In this document: in pieces, positions 26,583 to 36,214 of the stretch
How the letters are laid out: each line of letters starts with the position of its first letter
Numbering within the stretch: position 1 is the first letter of the stretch
DNA from: Desulfosporosinus acidiphilus SJ4
GTDB lineage: Bacteria; Bacillota; Desulfitobacteriia; Desulfitobacteriales; Desulfitobacteriaceae
Direction of reading: 5' to 3'
Assembly (NCBI RefSeq): GCF_000255115.2
Contig: NC_018068.1
Location: 2,265,977 to 2,329,976, forward strand
DNA: 64,000 bases
Notes under the pieces: generated by a model
Seen by the model: only the letters and a program-made list of their open reading frames with translations
Database searches by the model: none
What the model was told of the DNA's origin: nothing
Translations under genes and position numbers: made by a program

Positions 26583-26716
26583 AACAGACCATCCCTTCGT
26601 TAAGACTGTTAACGATTAATTATGAAGTTAGTATTTCCTAACAAGGAAGGTTTTGATGCGGGAAAGACAATTCGCTTAGAATTTATAGCACGAAAGAGTG
26701 AATTTGTTCAAAAATA

Positions 26717-26751
26717 AAACTGCGGGTTCTCAAGAGAATCCGCAGTTTTTA
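26717..26751 (-). terminator. Terminator of the Cse60-like gene
   Basis: AACTGCGGGTTCTC and GAGAATCCGCAGTT pair around an AA(G) loop. On the minus strand the stem is followed by TTTATTTTT. It lies between the minus-strand Cse60-like gene and lutA. The other parts of 26583-26924 hold no gene. Confidence 0.75.
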
Positions 26752-26924
26752 AGAAGGAGTTGACTGCCCTAGGAAGGGGGGCGTGGGAAACAAAATTTTC
26801 ACACGGCCTCTATGATTGAATAAAAGAAAGCCCAGGCATTTCGTTAAGCTTTTTACCTTGCTTAAACTTTAAACTAAAGAACTTAATATTGAACAGGTAA
26901 ATGTAGAGTCTCAATCAATGGATT

Positions 26925-27095
26925 CTAACCTAGAATAGGGACATTCGGTTCAGCATACCAAATCGAAATGACGGTAACTGATCCTGTACTTTGCGTAATA
27001 TTAAGGACTTTAACCCAACTATTGTCTTCAAACCATTGATTAATCTCTTTTTCAAGAATACGAGTATCTGGAGAAGTAAAAATTTTTACGTTCAT
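26925..27095 (-). CDS. Small protein resembling sporulation protein Cse60
   Basis: This is a 56-residue protein beginning MNVKIFTSPDTRILEKEINQW. The pattern of a short beta strand, an amphipathic helix (LEKEINQWFEDN) and two C-terminal strands (VKVLNITQS, VTVISIWYAE) matches the Cse60 family, whose Bacillus member is made in the mother cell during sporulation. The similarity is from recall and moderate. The ATG at 27095 has a weak GAGAG ribosome binding site; the longer TTG form is unsupported. It is monocistronic with its own terminator. Confidence 0.55.
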   Translation of the reverse strand: MNVKIFTSPDTRILEKEINQWFEDNSWVKVLNITQSTGSVTVISIWYAEPNVPILG

Positions 27096-27256
27096 TTCTC
27101 TCGTGTTCGTCCTTTCAATCAAATTCTATAGATAGACTTAAATTAATCATACGTTAGCAAGAAGGAATGTCAAGTCGAATCGAAATTATAAGTTTTATAA
27201 AGTTCTGAAAAATCTATTTATTTTTAAGAACAAATATGGTATCATTATCCCATTAA

Positions 27257-27274
27257 TGAATGAATATTCATTCA
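27257..27274. promoter_or_regulatory. FadR operator (perfect 18-base palindrome)
   Basis: TGAATGAATATTCATTCA is a perfect palindrome and fits the Bacillus FadR consensus TGAATGANTANTCATTCA at every defined position. It lies 32 bases upstream of the fadR start. Long-chain acyl-CoA is expected to release FadR from it and derepress fadR-fadN-fadA. Confidence 0.88.
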
Positions 27275-27305
27275 AGAAGAATTTACAGAGGGGCGTTTAA
27301 TTATT

Positions 27306-27956
27306 ATGAGTTTGCAGCGAGAGGGAAAATATGAACGTATCCTTGATGCTGCAATTACAGCTATTGCAGAATCAGGTTTTTATCATTGTCAAGTTTCTAA
27401 GATTGCCCGATTAGCGGGAGTTGCCGACGGTACGATCTATCTATATTTCAAAAGCAAGGAAGACATACTTATTCAGCTGTTTCAATCCCGTATGGGTGAT
27501 TTTATCGCCGTGATCCGCAATAAACTTGCCCAGTGTGGGACGACAGAGGAACGTTTAAGAACAATTGTTGAAACTCATTTTTCGAACATGGAACATAATC
27601 GTTCCTTGGCAATAGTCACTCAATTAGAGCTAAGACAGCCCAACTTGAGTATTCGCAGAGCCATTAATGGCCCCTTATTGGATTACTTTAAGCTAATCGA
27701 GGAGGTGATCCTGCTAGGTATAGAACATGGGGAAATTCCTAATGTCGATATTTGGGTAGCTCGTCAAATGATCTTCGGCTCCTTGGATGAAGCCACTACC
27801 GATTGGGTATTGGCTCGTCACCCTCGGACTTTAGTAAGTGGGGTTGAACCGATGTTGGCGTTGTTTGAGGGTGCTTTGAGGTTAAGAAAAACGGAAGAAA
27901 AAAGACAGCTTATCCCGGATGAGAAACGAGAGGAGGATGAAAATGCAAATTCGTAA
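27306..27956 (+). CDS. fadR: TetR-family fatty-acid degradation repressor
   Basis: This 216-residue TetR/AcrR protein has the N-terminal helix-turn-helix in the block VSKIARLAGVADGTIYLYFKSKEDIL and an all-helical ligand domain like Bacillus FadR (YsiA). The perfect operator upstream and the beta-oxidation genes downstream fix the role as an acyl-CoA-responsive repressor. The start at ATG 27306 precedes the typical helix. The C-terminus is unusually charged (EEKRQLIPDEKREEDEN), and its last 14 bases overlap the fadN start. The operator shows autoregulation. Confidence 0.92.
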   Translation: MSLQREGKYERILDAAITAIAESGFYHCQVSKIARLAGVADGTIYLYFKSKEDILIQLFQSRMGDFIAVIRNKLAQCGTTEERLRTIVETHFSNMEHNRSLAIVTQLELRQPNLSIRRAINGPLLDYFKLIEEVILLGIEHGEIPNVDIWVARQMIFGSLDEATTDWVLARHPRTLVSGVEPMLALFEGALRLRKTEEKRQLIPDEKREEDENANS

Positions 27957-30330
27957 AGTAGCGGTATTGGGATCAGGTGTCATGGGGAGCACTATCGCCG
28001 CTCATCTGGCAAATGCCGGAATTCCAAGTCTTTTGTTGGATATTGTCCCAGCCAAACTGTCTGCTAAAGATGAAGCGGCAGGTTTAACCCTAGAGGATCG
28101 AAGGGTTCGGAACAGTATCGCAGAAACCAATAAGAATAATTTAATGAAGATGAATCCCGCCCCCTTATTCGTTCCTGAGTTTGCAGAACGGATTGAAGTT
28201 GGGAACATAAGTGACGACTTAGATCGTTTGAGTGAAGTAGATTGGGTCATTGAAGTTGTCGTTGAACGCCTTGATATTAAGGTGGAGCTTTTTAAGAAAG
28301 TGGCGGCTCATGTTCGACCTGGAACTATCGTAAGTTCTAACACATCAGGGATCTCATTAAAAGCTATGGTGGAGGGACTTCCTGAGAGCTTCACAAAGTA
28401 TTTCCTAGGAACCCACTTTTTTAACCCTCCGCGCTATATGAAACTCTTAGAGATAATACCTGGGCCCAATACAGATCCGGAGATTGTTTCCTATTTATCT
28501 GAATTTGGAGAGCGGGTTTTGGGTAAAGGAGTCATTCTGGCGAAAGATACTCCTAATTTTATTGCTAACCGGATTGGTGTTTTCGGTCTCGTCGTTACCC
28601 TCAAAGAGATGTTGCGCTCAGGGTTATCAATTGATGAGGTTGATGCCCTAACGGGTCCTGTCATGGGCCGGCCCAAAAGCGCCTCTTTCCGGACGGTTGA
28701 CCTCGTTGGCTTAGATACGTTTATGCATACAGCCAATACTGTTGCCCAAGGGGTGCCTGCGGAAAAAGATGATTTCCAGCTTCCCGAGTTTATGCACACG
28801 ATGCTGCAAAATGGATGGCTCGGTGACAAAACCAAACAAGGTTTCTATAAGAAAACGAAAGGGCCTCAAGGCAAAGTGGTGGAAGTCCTCGATCCTCAGA
28901 CAATGACTTATGTTGCCCAGAAAAAAGTGAAGTTTGCTTCTTTAGAAAAAGCTAAAGCAGCGGGAAGTCTCAAGGATAAAATTCGTACTCTTGTCAGTGG
29001 CGATGACGCTGGAGCTCAGTTCTCCTGGAACATTCTTAAGGCCGTTTTAATTTATGCGGCGAATAGGCTCGGAGAGATCGCCGACGATATTACAGCCATT
29101 GATGAAGGCTTGTGCTGGGGCTTCAATTGGAAGATGGGACCTTTCGAAATCTGGGATGCTCTTGGCGTAAAGGCTGCAGCGGATCGGATTGTCGCAGAAG
29201 GAGGAAATCTTCCGCCCGTTGTTCAAGAGTTACTGGCTAAAGGCCTCAACAGCTTCTATCAGAAGAATGAATCGGGAGAGACCGCGTTTTACAATAACGG
29301 AGAATACTGCCCGAAATCTGTCAGCCCTCATGCCTTTTCACTCAAACAAGCTCATAAAGCCGGAAAGGTTATCCTCAGCAATCCCGGAGCGAGTCTGGTT
29401 GATCTTGGAGACGGCGTAGCCTGCTTGGAGTTCCATTCTCCCAATAACTCCATTGGTGCCGATATTGTCACCATGATCCAAAAGTCACTCGTTGAAGTGG
29501 AAAAAAACTATCTTGGGATGGTGATTGGCAATCAAGGTAAGAACTTCTGTGTTGGTGCTAATTTAATGTTAATTCTTCTCGAGGCCGAAGAAGAAAATTG
29601 GGATGAAATTGATCTTATGATTCGAGCTTTGCAGAATACAACACTGGCTATGAAATACGCTAAAAAACCCATTGTGGCCTCACCTTTTGGCATGACTCTC
29701 GGCGGCGGAGCAGAAATCTGTCTGCATTCCCATGCTATACAAGCCTCAGCAGAAACCTACATGGGCTTGGTTGAACTTGGAGTCGGCTTGATACCTGGCG
29801 GCGGAGGAACGAAGGAGATGGCCGTGCGAGCGATGGAAGGAGTTCTGCCTGGAGTTCAGGTAGCTCCAGATTACTTCTTTGCCAAACGATTCGAAACCAT
29901 TGCCACAGCTCAAGTCTCCACAAGTGCTGAAAAAGCTCGGCAATTAGGATTCCTGCGTGATCACGATCGTTACAGCATGAACCCGGACCACATTATCATG
30001 GATGCCAAAGCCCGAGTTATCGACTTAGCCAACAACTTCAGACCGAAATTGCCGGCAAAGGTTAAAGCAGGCGGTCCCGGAGTCCGGGCCACTTTAGAAT
30101 TGGGCTTGTATGGTATGAGACAAGGAAATTACATTTCAGACTATGATCAATACCTTGGTAAAAAACTGGCGTATGCCTTGACCGGGGGAGATCGTCCGGC
30201 AGGAATACTTGTGGATGAGCAATATCTCTTGGATTTGGAACGCGAGGCCTTCTTGAGCTTAGTGGGTGAACCTAAAACCCAAGACCGGATTCGCCACATG
30301 CTCTCGAAAGGCAAGCCATTACGGAATTAG
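27943..30330 (+). CDS. fadN: Fused 3-hydroxyacyl-CoA dehydrogenase / enoyl-CoA hydratase
   Basis: This 795-residue bifunctional beta-oxidation enzyme begins with an NAD-binding domain (LGSGVMGSTIAAHLANAG). The catalytic GTHFFNPP(R)YMKLLEII of 3-hydroxyacyl-CoA dehydrogenase and two C-terminal dehydrogenase domains follow. The last 330 residues form a crotonase domain with GKNFCVGANL and VELGVGLIPGGGGTKE. The order (dehydrogenase first) is that of Bacillus FadN, not E. coli FadB. AGAGGAGG lies six bases before ATG 27943 and ATGs further upstream are rejected. It overlaps fadR and is 11 bases from fadA. Confidence 0.95.
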   Translation: MQIRKVAVLGSGVMGSTIAAHLANAGIPSLLLDIVPAKLSAKDEAAGLTLEDRRVRNSIAETNKNNLMKMNPAPLFVPEFAERIEVGNISDDLDRLSEVDWVIEVVVERLDIKVELFKKVAAHVRPGTIVSSNTSGISLKAMVEGLPESFTKYFLGTHFFNPPRYMKLLEIIPGPNTDPEIVSYLSEFGERVLGKGVILAKDTPNFIANRIGVFGLVVTLKEMLRSGLSIDEVDALTGPVMGRPKSASFRTVDLVGLDTFMHTANTVAQGVPAEKDDFQLPEFMHTMLQNGWLGDKTKQGFYKKTKGPQGKVVEVLDPQTMTYVAQKKVKFASLEKAKAAGSLKDKIRTLVSGDDAGAQFSWNILKAVLIYAANRLGEIADDITAIDEGLCWGFNWKMGPFEIWDALGVKAAADRIVAEGGNLPPVVQELLAKGLNSFYQKNESGETAFYNNGEYCPKSVSPHAFSLKQAHKAGKVILSNPGASLVDLGDGVACLEFHSPNNSIGADIVTMIQKSLVEVEKNYLGMVIGNQGKNFCVGANLMLILLEAEEENWDEIDLMIRALQNTTLAMKYAKKPIVASPFGMTLGGGAEICLHSHAIQASAETYMGLVELGVGLIPGGGGTKEMAVRAMEGVLPGVQVAPDYFFAKRFETIATAQVSTSAEKARQLGFLRDHDRYSMNPDHIIMDAKARVIDLANNFRPKLPAKVKAGGPGVRATLELGLYGMRQGNYISDYDQYLGKKLAYALTGGDRPAGILVDEQYLLDLEREAFLSLVGEPKTQDRIRHMLSKGKPLRN

Positions 30331-30341
30331 GGGGGAGAAGC

Positions 30342-31499
30342 ATGCAACAAGCCTTTATTATTGAAGCGAAGCGGACAGCTATCGGCAAATCATCCCGGGG
30401 CTCTTTGGCTCAAGTACGTCCAGATGACCTGGGAGCCTATGTCATTCAAGACGTTCTTAAAGGAGTTCCAGCTTTAAACGCTGCCGACATCGACGATTGT
30501 GTCATCGGATGTTCTTTTCCGGAAGCAGAACAAGGGATGAACATGGCCAGAATCATAGCTTTGCGGGCAGGACTTCCTATCGATGTACCTGGAGTTACCA
30601 TCAACCGGTTCTGTTCCTCAGGACTTCAAGCAATTTCCATGGCAGCAGACCGCATACGTTTAGGGGAAGCCGATGTCATGCTTGCCGGCGGTGCAGAGAG
30701 CATGTCTTTGGTTCCCATGGGTGGGGGAAAACCTGCCCCTAATCCCTACATGATTGCCAATCTTCCGGAAGTCTACGTATCCATGGGAATTACCGCCGAG
30801 AATGTTGCTCGAAAGTATGAAATTTCAAGGGAAGAGCAAGATGCTTTTGCGGTTCAAAGTCATCAAAAAGCTTATGCTGCCCAAAGCAGCGGCCGTTTTG
30901 ATGATGAAATTGTACCGGTTCCCCTGCCGACCTGGGGCAAACCGGGGGAAAAATGGTTCAGTAAAGACGAAGGGATTCGTCCGGAGACCACGCCGGAATC
31001 TTTAGCAAAGCTTAAACCTGCTTTTAAGCTGGGAGGAACCGTCACGGCAGGGAACTCATCCCAGACAAGTGACGGAGCTGCCATCACACTGCTGGCTTCC
31101 GAAAGCAAAGTCCTTTCTTTAGGTGCCAAACCAAAAGCCGTTTGGCGCGGATTTGCCGTTGCCGGGGTGGAACCGGACTTGATGGGTATCGGGCCAATCA
31201 AAGCTATTCCTAAAGTGTTAAAGCAGGTGGGACTTACTTTGGATCAAATCGATCTCTTTGAATTGAATGAAGCATTTGCCTCACAGTCCTTAGCAATTAT
31301 TAAGACTTTAGAGATAGATATTAATAAAGTCAATGTCAACGGAGGAGCAATTGCCTTTGGTCATCCTCTCGGTTGTACTGGGGCGAAACTCACCGCTACA
31401 CTCTTGCATGAAATGGAAAAACGCAAGCTTAAATATGGCATGGTAACAATGTGTATCGGCGGAGGAATGGGTGCTGCAGGAGTGTATGAACTTCTCTAA
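30342..31499 (+). CDS. fadA: Acetyl-CoA acyltransferase (thiolase)
   Basis: This 385-residue thiolase cleaves 3-ketoacyl-CoA with CoA to complete each beta-oxidation cycle. The nucleophile Cys lies in NRFCSSGLQ, the active-site His in GGAIAFGHPLGCTGAK and the second Cys in TMCIGGGMG. NEAFASQ and the GGAESMS block are typical of degradative thiolases. It follows fadN by 11 bases behind GGGGGAG and shares the FadR-controlled transcript. The thiolase is full length, and no electron-transfer flavoprotein gene is seen next to it. Confidence 0.95.
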   Translation: MQQAFIIEAKRTAIGKSSRGSLAQVRPDDLGAYVIQDVLKGVPALNAADIDDCVIGCSFPEAEQGMNMARIIALRAGLPIDVPGVTINRFCSSGLQAISMAADRIRLGEADVMLAGGAESMSLVPMGGGKPAPNPYMIANLPEVYVSMGITAENVARKYEISREEQDAFAVQSHQKAYAAQSSGRFDDEIVPVPLPTWGKPGEKWFSKDEGIRPETTPESLAKLKPAFKLGGTVTAGNSSQTSDGAAITLLASESKVLSLGAKPKAVWRGFAVAGVEPDLMGIGPIKAIPKVLKQVGLTLDQIDLFELNEAFASQSLAIIKTLEIDINKVNVNGGAIAFGHPLGCTGAKLTATLLHEMEKRKLKYGMVTMCIGGGMGAAGVYELL

Positions 31500-31843
31500 T
31501 CTAAATTATCCGTATATAACCAAAGGTTATATTTTCCGAAAGTACAAGAAAGAATCGTACTTTCTATGTCTTAAGTTTCAAAACCCTTAGATCGGAGTTT
31601 GATGTTCGAGTTTGGGAGCTGGAACTTTGAACATCTTCGTCAACTGCGATGAGGCGTGGTCTTGATCCCAAAGGGTATGGAAAGGCGATTCTTGCTTGAA
31701 TATTTTGAAGCTTGGCAACAGGTCTTAACGTTATAGTCTAAGATCATAGACATTTAGAATTTTGACAACTAGGTTCGAGTGGATGTTTTACTTAGATTGT
31801 CATAGAAACAAAGAAATTAAGCCATGAAAGAGGGGGATAAGAT
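31500..31843. other. Intergenic stretch between fadA and fadE
   Basis: It contains one short hairpin, GAAAGTAC (31538-31545) with GTACTTTC (31557-31564). No FadR-type palindrome and no clear -35/-10 pair are seen, so fadE control is unresolved. No gene is present. Confidence 0.5.
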
Positions 31844-33613
31844 ATGGATTTAGAATTACGCGGTGGGGGATTTTTGTTAACTGAAGTAAAGCCGGACCAA
31901 ATTTTTATCCGTGAACAGTTAAATGAAGATCATATGCAACTGAAACGTATGACGCATAATTTTATGGTCAAAGAAGTTGTTCCTAAGATGGAAGAAATCG
32001 AAGCCCAAGCTGAAGGTGTCATTAAGGGATTTATGCGCCAGGCAGGAGAATTGGGCTTGCTGGGGTTAGAGATTCCTGAAGAATTTAGTGGTTTAAGTAT
32101 GGATAAGGCTGCAACGGTTGTTGTTGGGGAAGAAGTCCCCCGTGGCGGCTCCTTTGCTGTTTCTTATGCAGCTCATACAGGCATCGGAACCTTGCCAATC
32201 GTTTATTTCGGGACCCCTGAACAGAAGGCCAAATACCTTCCGGGACTGGCAACGGGTCAAACCTTTGCCGCCTATTGTTTAACCGAGCCGGGTTCAGGTT
32301 CAGATGCTTTAGGGGCAAAGACTACTGCGGTACTTAATGCGGAGGGTACCCATTATATTCTTAATGGAACGAAGCAATTTATTACCAATGCAGGTTTTGC
32401 CGATATCTACCTGGTTTATGCTAAAGTAGACGGAAAGTTAACGAACTTTATTGTCGAACGAGGCTATCCGGGTGTATCGTTAGGACCTGAAGAGAAGAAA
32501 ATGGGGATCAAAGGATCTTCCACCCGTCAAGTCATCCTGGAAGATGTCATGGTGCCGGTGGAGAATGTCGTCGGAGAACTTGGACGTGGTCATGTCGTCG
32601 CCTTTAATATCCTGAATGTAGGGCGATTCAAATTGGCCGCGGGCAATCTCGGAAGTGCTTCTGTAGTGTTGGAGACTGCGTTAAAATATGCTTCTGAGCG
32701 CAAACAATTTGGCGTTCCTCTAAATTCTTTTGGAGCGATTCAACATAAGATTGCCGAAATCGCAGCTAAAACATATATGGCTGAAAGTGTCGTTTATCGT
32801 ACATCCGGGCTGATGGAGTACGGGTTCCACGGACTTGATTTAACAGGTGATTGCCGTAAGGAAGCCGGAAAGGCTTTGGAAGAATACGCCATTGAATGTT
32901 CTCTTAATAAAGTTTACGCCTCAGAGGTCTTGGATTTTGCGGTAGACGAAGGGGTTCAAATTCATGGAGGATATGGCTATATTCAAGAATATCCGATTGA
33001 GCGCATGTATCGTGATTCGAGAATCAACCGGCTTTTTGAAGGAACCAATGAGATTAACCGCCTGTTGGTTCCCGCAACGCTGCTTAAACGAGCCATGACA
33101 GGAGAGCTGCCCTTACTGCAAGCGGCTCAGTCCGTGAGTAAAGATTTAATGACCAGCGGATTAAGCGGTGAAGCGGAAGGCCTGGACGGCTTGTATCAAT
33201 TAGTGCAGAAAGCCAAAAAATTGTGCCTGATGGTTGCCGGATTAGCAGCCCAAAATTTAGGGGTTGCTATCAAAGATAATCAATTTGTCTTAATGGGTAT
33301 GGCTGAAATGGTACTTCAAGTTTATGCAATGGAGAGTGCCGTATTAAGGGCCCTTAAAGTTCGGGATCTTGACGTTTCTGCCGCTCATAAAACATTTACG
33401 GAAAAGGCTGCCACCCTGGGTACCTTTGAAGCCTTTAATATTCTTGAGCAACAAGCTAAAGAAGTGGTTTGCGCAGTGGAAAAAGGAGATTCCCTTAGTA
33501 CCGTTTTGGCCGGTGTGCGAAAACTTGTTCGCCGGCCAACACTGGATATAATCGGGCTGAGGCAGGAGATTGCTCGTTATGTTATTGAAAAAGAGAGTTA
33601 TCCGACGTCCTGA
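31844..33613 (+). CDS. fadE: Acyl-CoA dehydrogenase (FadE type)
   Basis: This 589-residue FAD enzyme catalyses the first beta-oxidation step. YCLTEPGSGSDA and GTKQFITNAG form the flavin and substrate core. IQIHGGYGYIQEYPIERMYRDSRINRLFEGTNEINR-like residues near 375-410 hold the catalytic glutamate (FEGTNE). A C-terminal extension of about 170 residues beyond the classical 380-residue fold matches Bacillus FadE. AGAGGGGG precedes the ATG. It lies 344 bases after fadA, in the same orientation. ETF, its electron acceptor, is not in the window. Confidence 0.94.
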   Translation: MDLELRGGGFLLTEVKPDQIFIREQLNEDHMQLKRMTHNFMVKEVVPKMEEIEAQAEGVIKGFMRQAGELGLLGLEIPEEFSGLSMDKAATVVVGEEVPRGGSFAVSYAAHTGIGTLPIVYFGTPEQKAKYLPGLATGQTFAAYCLTEPGSGSDALGAKTTAVLNAEGTHYILNGTKQFITNAGFADIYLVYAKVDGKLTNFIVERGYPGVSLGPEEKKMGIKGSSTRQVILEDVMVPVENVVGELGRGHVVAFNILNVGRFKLAAGNLGSASVVLETALKYASERKQFGVPLNSFGAIQHKIAEIAAKTYMAESVVYRTSGLMEYGFHGLDLTGDCRKEAGKALEEYAIECSLNKVYASEVLDFAVDEGVQIHGGYGYIQEYPIERMYRDSRINRLFEGTNEINRLLVPATLLKRAMTGELPLLQAAQSVSKDLMTSGLSGEAEGLDGLYQLVQKAKKLCLMVAGLAAQNLGVAIKDNQFVLMGMAEMVLQVYAMESAVLRALKVRDLDVSAAHKTFTEKAATLGTFEAFNILEQQAKEVVCAVEKGDSLSTVLAGVRKLVRRPTLDIIGLRQEIARYVIEKESYPTS

Positions 33614-33667
33614 GGATCACCTTGCTTTCGCACCGGGATGGAGAATTAAGCCTTAGAAAAAAATAAG

Positions 33668-33702
33668 GAATAGGCCATCGTCAAAAATGACATGGCCTAT
33701 TC
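33668..33702 (+). terminator. Hairpin after fadE
   Basis: GAATAGGCCAT and ATGGCCTATTC form an 11-bp stem extended by GTCA/TGAC, with an AAAA loop. No long T-run follows, but it is correctly placed as terminator. Confidence 0.6.
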
Positions 33703-33773
33703 GCGCATGTATCTTAAGCGTAGTCAATGTTGCTTTGGTATCTCCGAAAAAAACAAGAGGGGAGATTAACTTC

Positions 33774-35066
33774 ATGAAGACAAATAAGGGATCTTCCAAT
33801 GGGACTAACAATGTTGGATTAGGCAGGTATATACTAAAGACGCAAATATTTGTTGTTCCTTCAGACTCACTCTTGGGGCTAGGAATCATCTACTTAATAG
33901 GGCTTAGTGGTATAAAAGCTGTTTTAACGTTTTTATGTTTTTTAAGTGCGGGAATTTTAATTGGAATTCTTGCTTCCTTAAAAAACTATTATTTTTTTCT
34001 TAAGCCAATCTATAAGATGGAAGAGTGCATAATACAAGTCGCAAGGGGTAATCTGACTCAAAGAATCGATATTTCCGAGAAAAGCGATGTAGCCGAATTG
34101 GGAAAAGCATTCAATCATATGATGGAAAACTTCGCAGGAATTATTATTAAAATTAGAGAAATGGCCAACACATGGGTCATTTCCTCAGAAGAACTTTCAT
34201 CGAGTTCAGAAGAGGTTACGGCAACAAACAGTGAGGTTGCTGATCATATGAGCCTGATGGCTGCCAAGGCTAAAAATCAATCGCAAACTATGCTTCAGAT
34301 GAAACAAATGATAAGAGAGCTGGCAGGTTCTGCACAAATGATTGTGGAAGATTCAAAGGCTCTTTCTGTAGAAGCTATAAAATCAGATGAAAATTCAAAA
34401 GAAGGTTTGGTCAAACTTTCAGAAATTGCAGCTCTAATGGAGAAAACCAGTCATTCTGTTAACAAGTCTATGAAGAGGATTGAAGACTTGGCTGAACAAT
34501 CAAATCAAATCGGATCTATTGCCGAGACAATAGCTCAGGTAGCCCAGCAAACTAATTTATTGGCATTAAACGCAGCCATTGAAGCTGCCAGAGCCGGTGA
34601 GCACGGAAAGGGTTTTGCTGTGGTTGCCGATGAAATCCGTAAACTGGCAGAAAATGTGGCCGCATCCACAAGCCAAGTGACTCAGTTAATTGTAACTATT
34701 CAGCAGAATATTGACGATTCGGTTAAAGGAATGATGCAAGCAGATTTAATCGTCAAAGAAAGCGTTACATCCATTAAACAGGCGGAGGACACTTTATCAA
34801 TTGTTACTCAAGCAACAAATGTTGTTTCAGCAAACATTTCTGATATCGCTTCATCAAGCGGTCAAACTCTTGGAAGTATGGAAGAAATGATTAGCTATGT
34901 TGAAAATGTTACAAAAATATCCGAAGAGGCAGCTGCAACAGCCCAAACGATGGAAGTATCGGCAACGGAAGTTGCTTCTACAATGCAAATAGTAGCAGTT
35001 GCCGCTCAATCATTGGCCCAGAATGCTAATCAACTTCTTCAAGAGGTGGAACGCTTTAATATTTAA
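33774..35066 (+). CDS. Methyl-accepting chemotaxis protein without large external domain
   Basis: This is a 430-residue chemoreceptor with two close hydrophobic segments (about 30-75). Between them lies only a short loop, so there is no real periplasmic sensor. A HAMP domain (from about 85) and the signalling coiled coil with [18 protein letters not shown] and [16 protein letters not shown] follow. AGAGGGGAG precedes the ATG at 33774, and a longer frame would run through the fadE terminator. Such receptors sense membrane or cytoplasmic state, for example redox or energy. No che genes are nearby. Confidence 0.9.
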   Translation: MKTNKGSSNGTNNVGLGRYILKTQIFVVPSDSLLGLGIIYLIGLSGIKAVLTFLCFLSAGILIGILASLKNYYFFLKPIYKMEECIIQVARGNLTQRIDISEKSDVAELGKAFNHMMENFAGIIIKIREMANTWVISSEELSSSSEEVTATNSEVADHMSLMAAKAKNQSQTMLQMKQMIRELAGSAQMIVEDSKALSVEAIKSDENSKEGLVKLSEIAALMEKTSHSVNKSMKRIEDLAEQSNQIGSIAETIAQVAQQTNLLALNAAIEAARAGEHGKGFAVVADEIRKLAENVAASTSQVTQLIVTIQQNIDDSVKGMMQADLIVKESVTSIKQAEDTLSIVTQATNVVSANISDIASSSGQTLGSMEEMISYVENVTKISEEAAATAQTMEVSATEVASTMQIVAVAAQSLAQNANQLLQEVERFNI

Positions 35067-35074
35067 CGGGGTCC

Positions 35075-35099
35075 ACTCCCATTTACAAGAAGTGGGAGT
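35075..35099 (+). repeat. IS605-end-like palindrome, copy 1 (family C)
   Basis: ACTCCCATTT and AAGTGGGAGT form a 10-bp stem around ACAAG. It resembles the subterminal hairpins of IS200/IS605 elements, and similar copies lie at 57087 and within 45262-45358. No transposase is adjacent. Confidence 0.5.
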
Positions 35100-35152
35100 C
35101 TCATGATAGGATGAAATAGCTTAGATGCAATGGTTGGATCAAGTTGATAAGA

Positions 35153-35190
35153 GACTTGTTGCCCTTCAAATGGCAGCAAGTCTTTATTAT
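35153..35190 (+). terminator. Terminator-like hairpin
   Basis: GACTTG.TTGCC and GGCAG.CAAGTC pair around CTTCAAAT, followed by TTTATTATT. It lies between the chemoreceptor and the SHOCT genes. The rest of 35067-35429 holds no gene. Confidence 0.65.
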
Positions 35191-35429
35191 TCGGTATGAA
35201 CTAACGGTTTCTGCCTTACGGGCTTTGTATTAAATCATGGGAATTGAAATAAATGGGTGATTTATTTATCGCCGATAAAATGTTAAGAATTTTATATAAA
35301 TCTTAAAATCAAATTCACAATAACCACACCTTTTTTGCTGGAAATTCTTATATACTTTCATTATGATAGTTCCACATGGTTAATGATAGGGATATAAGAA
35401 GCAACTAGGAGAAAGTGGGGGGATTTTCG

Positions 35430-35633
35430 ATGTTTTTCATATTTATTTTAATTTGCCTAATCGCTTATTTTTCATATCATCACGATAAGCATGGCTGCCT
35501 GCCTTATCAAGGGAATAACAGGACCCAAAATGCGCTCGACATTCTTCGTGAACGCTATGCCCGTGGTGAAATAAATTCAGAGGAATTTAACGAACGTAAG
35601 AAAATATTAGAGGAAGGAGTTATACGAAAATGA
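35430..35633 (+). CDS. SHOCT-domain small membrane protein
   Basis: This is a 67-residue protein with one N-terminal membrane segment (MFFIFILICLIAYFSY) and a C-terminal SHOCT motif (ALDILRERYARGEINSEEFNERKKIL). SHOCT is a short oligomerisation or membrane-association motif of unknown function. GGGGGG lies about seven bases before the ATG, and an in-frame GTG at 35415 is possible. Its stop overlaps the next gene's ATG, which encodes a second SHOCT protein. Confidence 0.8.
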   Translation: MFFIFILICLIAYFSYHHDKHGCLPYQGNNRTQNALDILRERYARGEINSEEFNERKKILEEGVIRK

Positions 35634-35905
35634 TGCATGGCAGTAATTTTATGCGTGGGTATGGTTACGGGATGATGTACAATTCTCCAAATGGGTGGAT
35701 GGCTTTAATTTCTCTAGGTTTACATCTTCTCTTTTTTATCATTTTAGTTCTTTTAGCAGTTTTCTTTCTGCGTCGTCATGGGGGTAAAATGGTATTACTT
35801 AAGAAACAAAATGACCCTGCCTTAAAGATTCTCCGAGAGCGTTATGCCTTGGGAGAAATAGATTCCGAAGAATATCAACTCAGATACCATGATTTAACGA
35901 ATTAG
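35630..35905 (+). CDS. Second SHOCT-domain membrane protein
   Basis: This is a 91-residue protein. A glycine/methionine-rich start (MMHGSNFMRGYGYGMMYNS) is followed by one membrane helix (about 24-48) and a SHOCT motif (ALKILRERYALGEIDSEEYQ) at the C-terminus. The ATG overlaps the previous stop (ATGA) with GAAGGAG upstream, so the two are coupled. The Met/His-rich N-terminus could bind a soft metal, an idea from composition only. Both genes look like tandem SHOCT paralogues with different membrane anchors. Confidence 0.82.
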   Translation: MMHGSNFMRGYGYGMMYNSPNGWMALISLGLHLLFFIILVLLAVFFLRRHGGKMVLLKKQNDPALKILRERYALGEIDSEEYQLRYHDLTN

Positions 35906-35970
35906 CGGTTAACCAAAATATAAACATTTAGTTGAAAGATAGAATTATCATAATAAAGTAGACTTCTCCA

Positions 35971-36007
35971 AATAAGGGGCGTAGCAAATTGCTGCTGCCC
36001 CTTTATT
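35971..36007 (+). terminator. Terminator of the SHOCT pair
   Basis: AATAAGGGGC and GCCCCTTTATT form the stem, with an inner AGCA/TGCT. The remaining bases up to hutP (36008-36214) show no gene. Confidence 0.75.
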
Positions 36008-36214
36008 GAATTGTAACTTGAAATATCATCGAGCGACTATATCATGCATTTTAAAGTACGTGGTTTCCTCCGAAATTATGAATATTTTAAAATTTGATAT
36101 TGTCGCCGCTGTAAATCTCGTCTATGATAAGAGAAGGGTTAGCTTCTTGCCGAAAGGCTGAAACTAATAGAGTTGATAGAACAAAAATAATTAGTAGAGA
36201 GTGTGTCGGGATTA

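Noticed and set aside
30872-31201. Minus-strand frame inside fadA
   Set aside because: Shadow of the thiolase gene; the plus strand carries all the catalytic motifs.
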